64,000 nt of DNA from Microbacterium testaceum (GTDB lineage Bacteria > Actinomycetota > Actinomycetes > Actinomycetales > Microbacteriaceae), in NCBI RefSeq assembly GCF_006539145.1, contig NZ_BJML01000005.1, forward strand, positions 169,353-233,352, given 5' to 3'. How positions within the stretch are numbered: the first letter of the stretch is position 1; each line of letters starts with the position of its first letter. Below the pieces are notes generated by a model. The model saw nothing but the letters and a program-made list of their open reading frames with translations, was not told where the DNA came from and did not search any database. The position numbers and the translations under genes were made by a program. Positions 9,334 to 16,789 of this stretch are shown piece after piece.

Positions 9334-10639
9334 GGCCGCTCCCCCGCACTCCGATTGGCAGGGCTTCGGCTTCGCCACGCGCCAAGTGCACGCGGGCGAG
9401 GTCGAAGACCTGACGCACGGCTCGCGCATCACACCGGTGCACCTGTCGGCCGCCTACCGGTTCGACTCGTTCCAAGAGGCGACCGACCGGTTCGCGGGAG
9501 CCGATCTCGGCCACCTCTACTCGCGCAACGCCAACCCCACCAACCAGGTGGCTGAGGCGCGATTGGCCTCGCTCGAAGGCGGTTCGGGTGCGATCGTCGT
9601 CGGCTCGGGCCAGGCGGCGATCACCATCGCCCTGCTCGGTCTCGCCGGCAGCGGCGAGCACATCGTCTCGACCGCGAGCATCTACAGCGGAACGCGCGTC
9701 CTCTTCGACCGCACCTTCGCCCGCATGGGCGTGACCGTCGAGTACGTCTGGGACCCCGCGGACGACGCCGAATGGGACGCCCTGATCCGCCCCGAGACGA
9801 AGGCGATCTTCACCGAGACGCTGCCGAACCCCAAGAACGACGTGGTCGACATCGCCGCCGTCGCGCGCGTCGCGCGTCGGCACGGCATCCCTCTGATCGT
9901 CGACAACACCATCGCGACGCCGTTCCTGATCCGCCCGATCGAGCATGGAGCCGACATCGTCGTGCACTCGGCGACGAAGTTCCTCTCGGGACACGGCGCG
10001 AACCTCGCGGGCGCGGTGGTCGATGGGGGGACGTTCGATTGGGTGGCATCCGCTCGGTCCTATCCCTCCCTCACCGACACGGCCATCGCCGGACACGCGT
10101 CGTTCATCGATGCGTTCGGGCCGCGCGCGTTCGAGCTGTCGTTACGGTTCGGCATCGCGAACGACACCGGGCCGGCGCTCTCGCCGCTCAACGGCTTCCT
10201 GCTGCAGCAGGGCATGGAAACCCTGTCGGTGCGCATGCGCCAGCACCTCGCGAGCGCCCGCACGGTCGCTGAGTGGCTGGAGGAGCACGCCTCCGTCGAG
10301 AGCGTCGACTACGCGGGCCTGCCCTCGCACCCGCAGCACGCGCTCGCGGTGCGCGATTACGGAGGTCTCTCGGGTTCGGTGTTCTCGTTCACCGTGCGCG
10401 GGGGTCGTCCCGCAGCCGAGCGGTTCTTCGACGCCCTGCGGTTGTTCAGCCGCATGACCAACATCGGCGACACGCGGTCGATGGCCCTGCACCCCGCGAC
10501 CACGACGCACCTGGGCTTCACGCAAGAGACGCGCGATCGCCTCGGCATCGGCGATGGTCTCATCCGGTTGTCGATCGGCCTCGAAGACGCCGAGGACCTC
10601 ATCGCCGACCTCGATCAGGCCCTGCGCGCGGCGAGCTGA
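9326..10639 (+). CDS. metY: O-acetylhomoserine sulfhydrylase (Cys/Met metabolism PLP enzyme)
   Basis: The 437-residue enzyme belongs to the Cys/Met metabolism PLP family. It has the YSRNANPTNQ substrate loop (about residues 71-80), a Gly-rich VVGSGQAAITIALLGL, the PLP-ring Asp in LIVDNTIATPF, and the Schiff-base Lys in VHSATKFLSGHG (about residue 218). The length of about 430 and the insert near residue 240 favour MetY (O-acetylhomoserine plus sulfide to homocysteine) over the shorter MetB/MetC. The GTG at 9326 overlaps the ATP-grasp gene by 8 bases. Together with the SfnG-like monooxygenase nearby it can turn sulfide or thiol released from organosulfur compounds into homocysteine. Confidence 0.9.
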   Translation: MAEAAPPHSDWQGFGFATRQVHAGEVEDLTHGSRITPVHLSAAYRFDSFQEATDRFAGADLGHLYSRNANPTNQVAEARLASLEGGSGAIVVGSGQAAITIALLGLAGSGEHIVSTASIYSGTRVLFDRTFARMGVTVEYVWDPADDAEWDALIRPETKAIFTETLPNPKNDVVDIAAVARVARRHGIPLIVDNTIATPFLIRPIEHGADIVVHSATKFLSGHGANLAGAVVDGGTFDWVASARSYPSLTDTAIAGHASFIDAFGPRAFELSLRFGIANDTGPALSPLNGFLLQQGMETLSVRMRQHLASARTVAEWLEEHASVESVDYAGLPSHPQHALAVRDYGGLSGSVFSFTVRGGRPAAERFFDALRLFSRMTNIGDTRSMALHPATTTHLGFTQETRDRLGIGDGLIRLSIGLEDAEDLIADLDQALRAAS

Positions 10640-10692
10640 GTCCGCACGCCCACGCGCGCCTCACCGGGTGAGCCCGCCGCCGCGGCGCGAGA

Positions 10693-11754
10693 TCAGGCGT
10701 CGCGCTGCGCCTCCAGGCGCCGGACGCGCGGGATCACCTCGGCGGCGAAGCGCTGCAGCTCGGGCAGGTGCGGCGAGAACTGCAGCAGCAGCGTCGACAC
10801 CCCCACGTTCGCGAACGCCACGATGCGTTCCGCCACCTGGTCAGGGGTTCCGACGAGGTTCGGCCGCAGGCCGCGGTTCGAGACCGAGTACTCCTTGAGG
10901 TCGACCTGGGTGTCGAGCTTCGACTTGCTCACGAAGTCCTGGTACGAGCCGTACGCCGCTCCCCCGCGGACGTCGGTGATGCGGTCGATCTCTGCCTGGG
11001 CCTCTTCCTCGGTGTCGCGAACGATCGCGTAGGCGGCCATGCCGAAGGCCTCGAACGGGGTCGCGCCGGCCTCGGACCGACGACGACGCATGTCGGCGAC
11101 CTTCGTCTCGAGCTCCTTGAGGGTGCCGCCGTGAGTGAGGTAGGCGTCGGCGAACCGCGTGATGGAGGTGCGCCCGGCCTCGCTCTCGCCCCCGGCGTAG
11201 AGGCGCGGCGTCACGCGGGGCTTCGGCTCGAGGTAGGTGCCCTCGGTGCGGTAGTACTCGCCCTCGTAGGCGAACGGCGTCTCGGACCACAGTCCGCGCA
11301 GCACCTCGACCCACTCGATCGTGCGGGCGTAGCGGTCGTCGTGGGCGCTGAACAGGCCGTCGTACTGCTTGGCCTCCTCGGCCCACCAGGCCGACACGAC
11401 GTTGAGGGTGAACCGGCCGCCGCTGATCTCGTCGATCGTCGCGGCCTGCTTCGCGGTGTGGAACGGGTTGTGGAAGCCGGGGCGAACGGCGGTCATCAGC
11501 TCGAGCTTCGACGTCACCGCGGCGAGACCAGCCGTCACGGCCCAGGCGTCGAGCGACGGCGCCTCGACGCCCTTGATGTCGTTGAGGTTGAGCTCGGGAA
11601 TCAGCGTCAGGTCGAACCCACCCTCTTCGGCGACGCGGGCGATCTCGGCGACGTGCGCGAACGACACGGGGGTCTGCTCGTCGTCGACGTTGCGCAGCCA
11701 TCCGCCGAAGATCGGGGTCCAGTAACCGAAACGCACGCGCTGGGGGGAGGTCAT
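10693..11754 (-). CDS. LLM-class flavin-dependent monooxygenase (alkanesulfonate/sulfone-type)
   Basis: A 353-residue bacterial-luciferase-like protein. The N-terminus RFGYWTPIFGGWLRNVDDE resembles the SfnG/SsuD-like branch, followed by LTLIPELNLNDIKG, SGGRFTLNVVSAWW and a C-terminal RIVAFANVGVSTLLLQFSPHLPEL. Such enzymes use reduced FMN and O2 to cleave C-S or oxidise sulfones. The start ATG at 11754 has GGAGG just before it on the transcript; the upstream extension lacks one. It is divergent from the SfnG-like gene at 11879, with 124 bases between them holding both promoters. Physiological substrate uncertain. Confidence 0.88.
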   Translation of the reverse strand: MTSPQRVRFGYWTPIFGGWLRNVDDEQTPVSFAHVAEIARVAEEGGFDLTLIPELNLNDIKGVEAPSLDAWAVTAGLAAVTSKLELMTAVRPGFHNPFHTAKQAATIDEISGGRFTLNVVSAWWAEEAKQYDGLFSAHDDRYARTIEWVEVLRGLWSETPFAYEGEYYRTEGTYLEPKPRVTPRLYAGGESEAGRTSITRFADAYLTHGGTLKELETKVADMRRRRSEAGATPFEAFGMAAYAIVRDTEEEAQAEIDRITDVRGGAAYGSYQDFVSKSKLDTQVDLKEYSVSNRGLRPNLVGTPDQVAERIVAFANVGVSTLLLQFSPHLPELQRFAAEVIPRVRRLEAQRDA

Positions 11755-11878
11755 GGCTCCATCCTCGCCCGGTCGATGAGGCCCGGCGTCACGCGGCGAC
11801 ATGGTCCGTCATATGTCGTTGACGCCTCGGCCGAGCGGTGCGACGGTATCCGGGTTCCGATCCCGCCAGGAGGACCCC

Positions 11879-13012
11879 ATGACCGACACCACGCCCACCC
11901 ACGAGCCGCTGAAGTTCGCCTACTGGGTGCCCAACGTCAGCGGCGGTCTCGTCATCAGCTCGATCGAGCAGCGCACCGACTGGGGCTACGACTACAACGT
12001 GAAGCTCGCTCGCACCGCCGAGCGGGTGGGGTTCGAGTACGCCCTGAGCCAGGTGCGGTACGCCTCGAGCTACGGTGCCGCGCAGCAGCACGAGTCCACC
12101 TCGATCAGCCTCGCGCTGCTGCTGGCCACCGAGAAGCTCAAGGTCATCTCGGCGATCCACCCCGGGATCTGGCATCCGGCGGTCCTGGCGAAGTTCATCA
12201 ACACCGCCGATCAGTTCTCGCACGGGCGTGCGGCGGTCAACGTCGTCAGCGGATGGTTCAAAGACGAGTACACCGACCTCGGCCTCGAGTGGCTCGAGCA
12301 CGATGAGCGGTACGAGCGCGCGGCCGAGTTCATCCAGGTGCTGCGCGGGTTGTGGACGCAGGAGAAGTTCTCGTTCCACGGGAAGTACTACGACATCACC
12401 GACTTCACCCTGCGCCCGTTCCCGTACGAGGTGCCGGGACGCACTCACCCCGACATCTTCCAGGGCGGCAACTCCACGGCGGCGCGGTTCAACGGCGGCG
12501 CGTACTCCGACTGGTACTTCTCGAACGGTAAGGACTTCGACGGCTTCACCGAGCAGTACGACGACGTCACGCGCATCGCCGCCGAGCACGGGCGCCGCAC
12601 GCGCTTCGGGCTCAACGGCTTCGTCATCCAACGCGACTCCCGCGCCGAGGCGGAGGCCCAGCTGCGCGAGATCATCGCCCACGCCGACGGCGGGGCGGTC
12701 GACGGGTTCCGCAAGAGCGTCCAGGAGGCCGGCGCCTCCACGAAGGACGGCAAGGGGATGTGGGCCGACTCGACCCTCGACGACCTCGTGCAGTACAACG
12801 ACGGCTTCCGCACGCAGCTGTTCGGCGACGCTCAGCAGATCGCGGAGCGCATCATCGAGTACAAGAAGCGGGGGGTCGACCTGTTCCTGCTCGGCTTCCT
12901 GCACTTCCAGGAGGAGCTCGAGCGCTTCGGCGAGACGGTGATCCCGATCGTGCGCGAGATCGAGGCCGACCTCGCCCGCACCGGCGACCCGATCGAGGTC
13001 GCGACGCGCTGA
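11879..13012 (+). CDS. sfnG: Dimethylsulfone monooxygenase-like protein (SfnG family)
   Basis: The 377-residue protein carries the features I associate with SfnG: KFAYWVPNVSGGLVIS, SIEQRTDWGYDYN, SSYGAAQQHES, AAVNVVSGWFKDEY and IFQGGNSTAAR. SfnG converts dimethylsulfone, FMNH2 and O2 to methanesulfinate plus formaldehyde in sulfur-scavenging bacteria. ATG at 11879 follows AGGAGGA by 3-4 bases (11869-11875), a near-perfect ribosome binding site. No flavin reductase gene is seen in the window, so FMNH2 must come from elsewhere. Next to a second LLM enzyme and close to MetY it suggests use of C1 organosulfur compounds. Confidence 0.88.
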   Translation: MTDTTPTHEPLKFAYWVPNVSGGLVISSIEQRTDWGYDYNVKLARTAERVGFEYALSQVRYASSYGAAQQHESTSISLALLLATEKLKVISAIHPGIWHPAVLAKFINTADQFSHGRAAVNVVSGWFKDEYTDLGLEWLEHDERYERAAEFIQVLRGLWTQEKFSFHGKYYDITDFTLRPFPYEVPGRTHPDIFQGGNSTAARFNGGAYSDWYFSNGKDFDGFTEQYDDVTRIAAEHGRRTRFGLNGFVIQRDSRAEAEAQLREIIAHADGGAVDGFRKSVQEAGASTKDGKGMWADSTLDDLVQYNDGFRTQLFGDAQQIAERIIEYKKRGVDLFLLGFLHFQEELERFGETVIPIVREIEADLARTGDPIEVATR

Positions 13013-13089
13013 CGACGGCCGCGAGCCCGCGGATCCGTCTTAGCCTGGAGGGACATTCCTTGACGGGCATAGGACGGTGAGGCTTCGAC

Positions 13090-14130
13090 ATGAGCGGCGC
13101 ACGACTCGGTTTCTTCACGAGACTCCTGGATGCCGGCACCGACGGCGAGCGATACCACCGGGCGCTCGCGCAGGTACGCGCCGCCGAGCGGCACGGCTTC
13201 GCGTCGCTCTGGGTGGCTCAACACCACTTCGACCGCGACGAGGGTGGGCTGCCGTCGCCCTTCGCGTTCCTGGCGGCAGCGGCGGTGCAGACCGAGCGGA
13301 TCGCCCTCGGCACCGGCATCGTGACCCTGCCCCTCGACGATCCGATACGCGTCGCCGAGGATGCGGCCGTCGTCGATGCGCTCAGCGACGGCCGGGTGCA
13401 GCTGGGGATCGGAACGGGCGGGACGCCGGGCTCGTTCGCCGCGTTCGAGCGCTCCTCCGATGACCGACGCCAAATCCAGGCCGCGCACCTGAAGGTCCTG
13501 CGCGACGCCTTCGCCGGGCGCGGCATCCGCGGCACCGATTCGCGCCTGAATCCCGCTGCGTCACAGCTGGGCGGGCGCCTGTGGCAGGCGACCTTCTCGG
13601 TCGAGGGCGGCCGCAGGGCGGGCGCCGACGGAGATGGGCTGCTGCTCTCGCGCACCCAACCACGCGACGAGAGCGTGCCACTGCACGCGGTACAGGTGCC
13701 GATCGTCGAGGCCTATCTCGCCGCTCTGCCCGCGGGCGTGACGCCGCGCATCCTCGCCTCGCGGACGGCGGTGGTGGTGGATGCCGAGAACCTCGACGCC
13801 ACGTGGAGCGCGGCCGAGCCCGGTGTGCGACGCCTGACGCGTACATTCCTCAAGCGGAATATGGACGGTGAACTGCGCGACCTCGCGCGCCAGACCGACA
13901 CGCACCTCGGAACCGTCGAGCAGGTAACCGCCTCACTGACCGCCGATGAGACCCTCGCGCTGGCCACCGACGTCGCGTTCCAGGTGCACTCCGTCGATCC
14001 TGCGCACGAGATCACGCTGCGCTCGATCGAGCTGCTGGCGACCGAGGTCGCGCCGCGCGTGGGGCTGCGCACGGGCGCCGAGGCGGCGGAGGAGCTGCGG
14101 GCCCTGGGGTCGCCGCCACTCCCCCGCTGA
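13090..14130 (+). CDS. LLM-class flavin-dependent oxidoreductase
   Basis: The 346-residue protein is another luciferase-like monooxygenase, but of a different subgroup from the two upstream: GFFTRLLDAGTDGERYHRAL at the start, FASLWVAQHHF (the AQHH typical of alkanal/thioester-type LLM members), IALGTGIVTLPLDDPIRVAEDAAVVDALSDGRVQLGIGTG, and a C-terminal FQVHSVDPAHE. It resembles putative FMN-dependent luciferase-like monooxygenases found with sulfur or siderophore genes. It lies 77 bases after the SfnG-like gene; a TAGCCT at 13038-13043 suggests a promoter of its own with a leader of roughly 40 bases. Substrate unknown. Confidence 0.85.
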   Translation: MSGARLGFFTRLLDAGTDGERYHRALAQVRAAERHGFASLWVAQHHFDRDEGGLPSPFAFLAAAAVQTERIALGTGIVTLPLDDPIRVAEDAAVVDALSDGRVQLGIGTGGTPGSFAAFERSSDDRRQIQAAHLKVLRDAFAGRGIRGTDSRLNPAASQLGGRLWQATFSVEGGRRAGADGDGLLLSRTQPRDESVPLHAVQVPIVEAYLAALPAGVTPRILASRTAVVVDAENLDATWSAAEPGVRRLTRTFLKRNMDGELRDLARQTDTHLGTVEQVTASLTADETLALATDVAFQVHSVDPAHEITLRSIELLATEVAPRVGLRTGAEAAEELRALGSPPLPR

Positions 14131-14199
14131 CAGGGAGCTGCGTGATGGACGGCGCACGGAGACGCGGGTGGACGCCCGGAGCGACGCCCACCCGCACGG

Positions 14200-15003
14200 T
14201 CAATCGAAGACGCGAGGTCCGCGGATCACGGCGTCGGCGCCGCCGTCGATGAACACCACCTGACCCGTGATGTGGGCGTTGGGGGCGTCCGAGAGCCAGG
14301 CCAGCACCTCGGCGATCGCCTCGGGTCGAGCCGGTCCGGCCAGCGGCATCGGCACGACCTGCATGAGCGCGTCGCGTCCCTCGGCCGTGGCGAGCAGAGG
14401 CTCGGTCATGGGCGTCAGGATGATGCCGGGTCCGACCGCGTTGAGCGGGATTCCGGATGCCGCCCACTCGGGCGTCACCGCCCGTTCGCGCACCCACTCC
14501 GCGATCGCGCGTTTCGTCGACGGGTAGATGAGATCGCCCTGGTTCTCACCGACGAGCTCGTCGGCGCGGGCGACCGCGGCATCCTCGTCGCCCGCACGGA
14601 GCAGATCGACGAGTTCGGCGTCGTTCTGCTGAAGGGCCGAGAACGAGGCCACCACGACGGCGCGCGGTGCGGGCGAGTTCCGCAGGAGCGGAAGGAGCTC
14701 CTCGAGAGTCGCGATCGCGCCGAAGTAGTTGACCCGCACCGTGAGAGACGTGGGCAGGGCCACGCCCGCGACGGCGATGACGGCGTCGACGGTGTCGCCG
14801 ACCGCCCCGCGAACCGCGTCGGCGACGGACCGGCGACCCTCCCCGGTCGACAGGTCGGCATCGATGTCACTGCCGCGCAGGTCGATCCCGATCACGCGAT
14901 GCCCGCGCGAGCGCAGGAGGGCGGCGGTGGCCGCGCCGATTCCGGATCCTGCCCCGGTGACGACGTAGGAGCGGGGCGTCGTGCCCTCCGATGCCGCCGT
15001 CAC
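14200..15003 (-). CDS. SDR oxidoreductase, 3-alpha-hydroxysteroid dehydrogenase/carbonyl reductase-like
   Basis: A 267-residue classical short-chain dehydrogenase with VVTGAGSGIGAATAALLRSRG (NAD(P) loop), the Asp-ended strand VIGIDLRGSDIDADLST, a large insert (LQQNDAELVDLLRAGDEDAAVA...) and YPSTKRAIAEWVRE with the catalytic Tyr and Lys (YxxxK). The IDLRGSDIDADLSTGEGR segment and insert are what I recall of Comamonas 3-alpha-HSD/carbonyl reductase relatives. Start GTG at 15003 overlaps the stop of the other SDR (GTGA). Probably reduces or oxidises a hydroxyl group on a steroid, terpenoid or aromatic ketone; the substrate is inference. Confidence 0.85.
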   Translation of the reverse strand: MTAASEGTTPRSYVVTGAGSGIGAATAALLRSRGHRVIGIDLRGSDIDADLSTGEGRRSVADAVRGAVGDTVDAVIAVAGVALPTSLTVRVNYFGAIATLEELLPLLRNSPAPRAVVVASFSALQQNDAELVDLLRAGDEDAAVARADELVGENQGDLIYPSTKRAIAEWVRERAVTPEWAASGIPLNAVGPGIILTPMTEPLLATAEGRDALMQVVPMPLAGPARPEAIAEVLAWLSDAPNAHITGQVVFIDGGADAVIRGPRVFD

Positions 15004-15914
15004 GGGACGAGCGCGAACTCGGCGACCATCGACTCGGGGACCGCGTAGCCCTCGAGGTCGCGGATACGGTCGATGTGGGCGGCGACGTCGTCGGCGGTGG
15101 CGACCGGCTCGTCGTGAGCGACGTGCCATCCCGGAGCGACGCCCATGAAGACGCGGGCATAGCGTCCCCGCGCGATCGAGTACAGCTCGCGGGTCGCGGT
15201 GTTCTGTTCGCTGGCGAGGTACGCGACCATCGCGGTGATCATCTCGGGCTCGCCGTGGGCGGGGGTCGTCGGCATTCCGACGAACTGCTCCGCATTCATG
15301 TCGGCCTGCATGCGACTGTTCGCGGCGGGGAGGATCGTGTTGACCAGGATGCCGTGCGGCTTTCCTTCGAGGGCGACGACATTCGCGAGGCCGAAGACGG
15401 CCCCCTTGGCGGCGGCGTAGTTCGCCTGCTGAATGGAGCCGAAGAGTCCGGCCGCCGAGGACGTGAAGACGATGCGGCCGTAGCCGTTGTCCCGCATGAC
15501 CTCGAACGCCGGTTGAGTGACGTGGAACGCGCCCTTGACGTGCACGGCGAGCAGCGACTCGACGGATTCGGGCGAGAGGTCCGTGAAAGGAGCGTTGCGG
15601 ATGTTGCCGGCGTTGTTGACGAGGATGTCGACGCGGCCGAAGGCGTCGAGCGCGGTCTCGACGATTCCTCTTCCCCCCTCGGGCGTGGCAACCGAGTCGT
15701 AGTTGGCGACGGCGTCACCGCCGGCGGCCTGGATCTCGGCGACCACGTCGTCGGCCATCGCGGTGCCGCCGTTCGCGCCGGAGATGTCTCCGCCGAGGTC
15801 GTTGATGACCACCTTGGCCCCTCGTCGAGCGATTTCGAGCGCGTGGGCTTTCCCCAGTCCTCCGCCGGCACCGGTGACGATGGCCACTCTGCCTGCGAAC
15901 GAAATTTCGGACAT
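15000..15914 (-). CDS. SDR oxidoreductase, MFE-2/17-beta-HSD4-like
   Basis: The 304-residue protein has VAIVTGAGGGLGKAHALEIARRGAKVVINDLGG, VDILVNNAGN, a catalytic Ser region (IVFTSSAAGLFG) and YAAAKGAVFGL (YxxxK). The NDLGGD motif after strand 2, with the following insertion and NYDSV, is characteristic of the hydroxyacyl-CoA dehydrogenase domain of multifunctional enzyme type 2, usually NAD-specific. ATG at 15914 follows AAAGGAG in the transcript. It is the first gene of a two-gene operon, divergent from the TetR gene, and the operator at 15951-15969 sits just upstream, so it is probably induced by the substrate of the pathway. Confidence 0.87.
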   Translation of the reverse strand: MSEISFAGRVAIVTGAGGGLGKAHALEIARRGAKVVINDLGGDISGANGGTAMADDVVAEIQAAGGDAVANYDSVATPEGGRGIVETALDAFGRVDILVNNAGNIRNAPFTDLSPESVESLLAVHVKGAFHVTQPAFEVMRDNGYGRIVFTSSAAGLFGSIQQANYAAAKGAVFGLANVVALEGKPHGILVNTILPAANSRMQADMNAEQFVGMPTTPAHGEPEMITAMVAYLASEQNTATRELYSIARGRYARVFMGVAPGWHVAHDEPVATADDVAAHIDRIRDLEGYAVPESMVAEFALVP

Positions 15915-15950
15915 GTTGTTCTCCTTTGAAGCTGAGCGATGCGCTGTGTG

Positions 15951-15969
15951 GCGTAGTCTGCCACTACGC
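15951..15969. promoter_or_regulatory. TetR operator candidate between SDR operon and tetR
   Basis: GCGTAGT-CTGCC-ACTACGC is a perfect 7-base inverted repeat with a 5-base spacer, centred in the 91-base gap between the divergent SDR operon and regulator gene. Location and symmetry fit a TetR dimer site controlling both directions. Confidence 0.6.
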
Positions 15970-16005
15970 ATATGTGTGTCACTAGAGAGGCGGCATACTT
16001 GGCCC

Positions 16006-16605
16006 ATGTCCGAAAGCCGTCTTCCGCCCGCGCCGACGCTGCGTGAGCGGCGCCGCATCGAGACGATGGCCCTCATCGAGGCCGCTGCGGCAGACCTCTT
16101 CGAGGCGCAGGGCTACGAGCAGACGACCGTGGAGCAGATCGCCGACCGAGCGGGGATCTCGATGCGCACGTTCTACCGGCACTGCCCGAGCAAGGACGGC
16201 ACGCTGGTGGGCGAACTGGCCGATGGTCCCGCGACGTTCATCCGACACCTCGCCGCTCATCTGCCGGGGCCGCTGCTCTCGGCCGTGGTCGAGGGGTTCG
16301 CGGAGTCGACCGCCGTGGAGCCCGAGATGCGCCGCAGACTGACCCGAATCATCGTGCAGACACCGGCGTTGCGCGCGTCGTGGCTCGCCGCCGGGCGTCA
16401 GGCACAGGACGACCTCGTCGAGTTGTTCCGGCGCGAGCGTCCCGAGCTGGGGCCCCTCGCCGTGCGCGGGTTGGCCGCGGCGACGATCGCGTCCTTGACG
16501 ATGGCCGTCGAGTCCTGGGCGCTCGGAGAGTCCCCCACGGCCCGGGAGGCCGCCGTCGAGGCCCTGGGTGCGATCGCACCGGCGCTCGCGGGGCCCTTGC
16601 CCTGA
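16006..16605 (+). CDS. TetR family transcriptional regulator
   Basis: A 199-residue repressor-type protein. The N-terminal HTH is clear (LIEAAAADLFEAQGYEQTTVEQIADRAGISMRTFYRHCPSKDGTLV, residues 22-67); the rest is an all-helical ligand domain with no recognisable pocket signature. It starts at ATG 16006 and is divergent from the two SDR genes, which places those under its control by the usual arrangement of local TetR repressors. A -10-like CATACT at 15994-15999 lies close to the start, so the leader must be very short. Confidence 0.92.
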   Translation: MSESRLPPAPTLRERRRIETMALIEAAAADLFEAQGYEQTTVEQIADRAGISMRTFYRHCPSKDGTLVGELADGPATFIRHLAAHLPGPLLSAVVEGFAESTAVEPEMRRRLTRIIVQTPALRASWLAAGRQAQDDLVELFRRERPELGPLAVRGLAAATIASLTMAVESWALGESPTAREAAVEALGAIAPALAGPLP

Positions 16606-16613
16606 ATTGCCTT

Positions 16614-16627
16614 CGGGAGCGCTCCCG
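16614..16627. promoter_or_regulatory. LacI/CebR-like operator upstream of the Dpp-type ABC operon
   Basis: CGGGAGCGCTCCCG is a perfect 14-base palindrome whose core equals the actinobacterial CebR box TGGGAGCGCTCCCA apart from the outermost base on each side. It lies 8 bases after the TetR gene and 163 bases before the solute-binding protein start. A LacI-type repressor is the expected ligand; none is encoded in this window. Confidence 0.5.
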
Positions 16628-16789
16628 CCCGGAACATGTCCGAACCCGAAATACGCACACCGGAAGATATTCGAGGTTTCGTTATCGTAAAAAGACGGGC
16701 AAAGAGTTGGTGTGCGGGCTGCTGAAGACCAAGATGTCCCAAGGACCGCGGCATCTGTCGCGATTGACACTTCACAGCAGAGGTAATTC

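Noticed and set aside
10768..12306. 512-codon plus-strand frame over the LLM genes
   Set aside because: It spans two divergent real genes and their promoter; composition is that of an antisense shadow.
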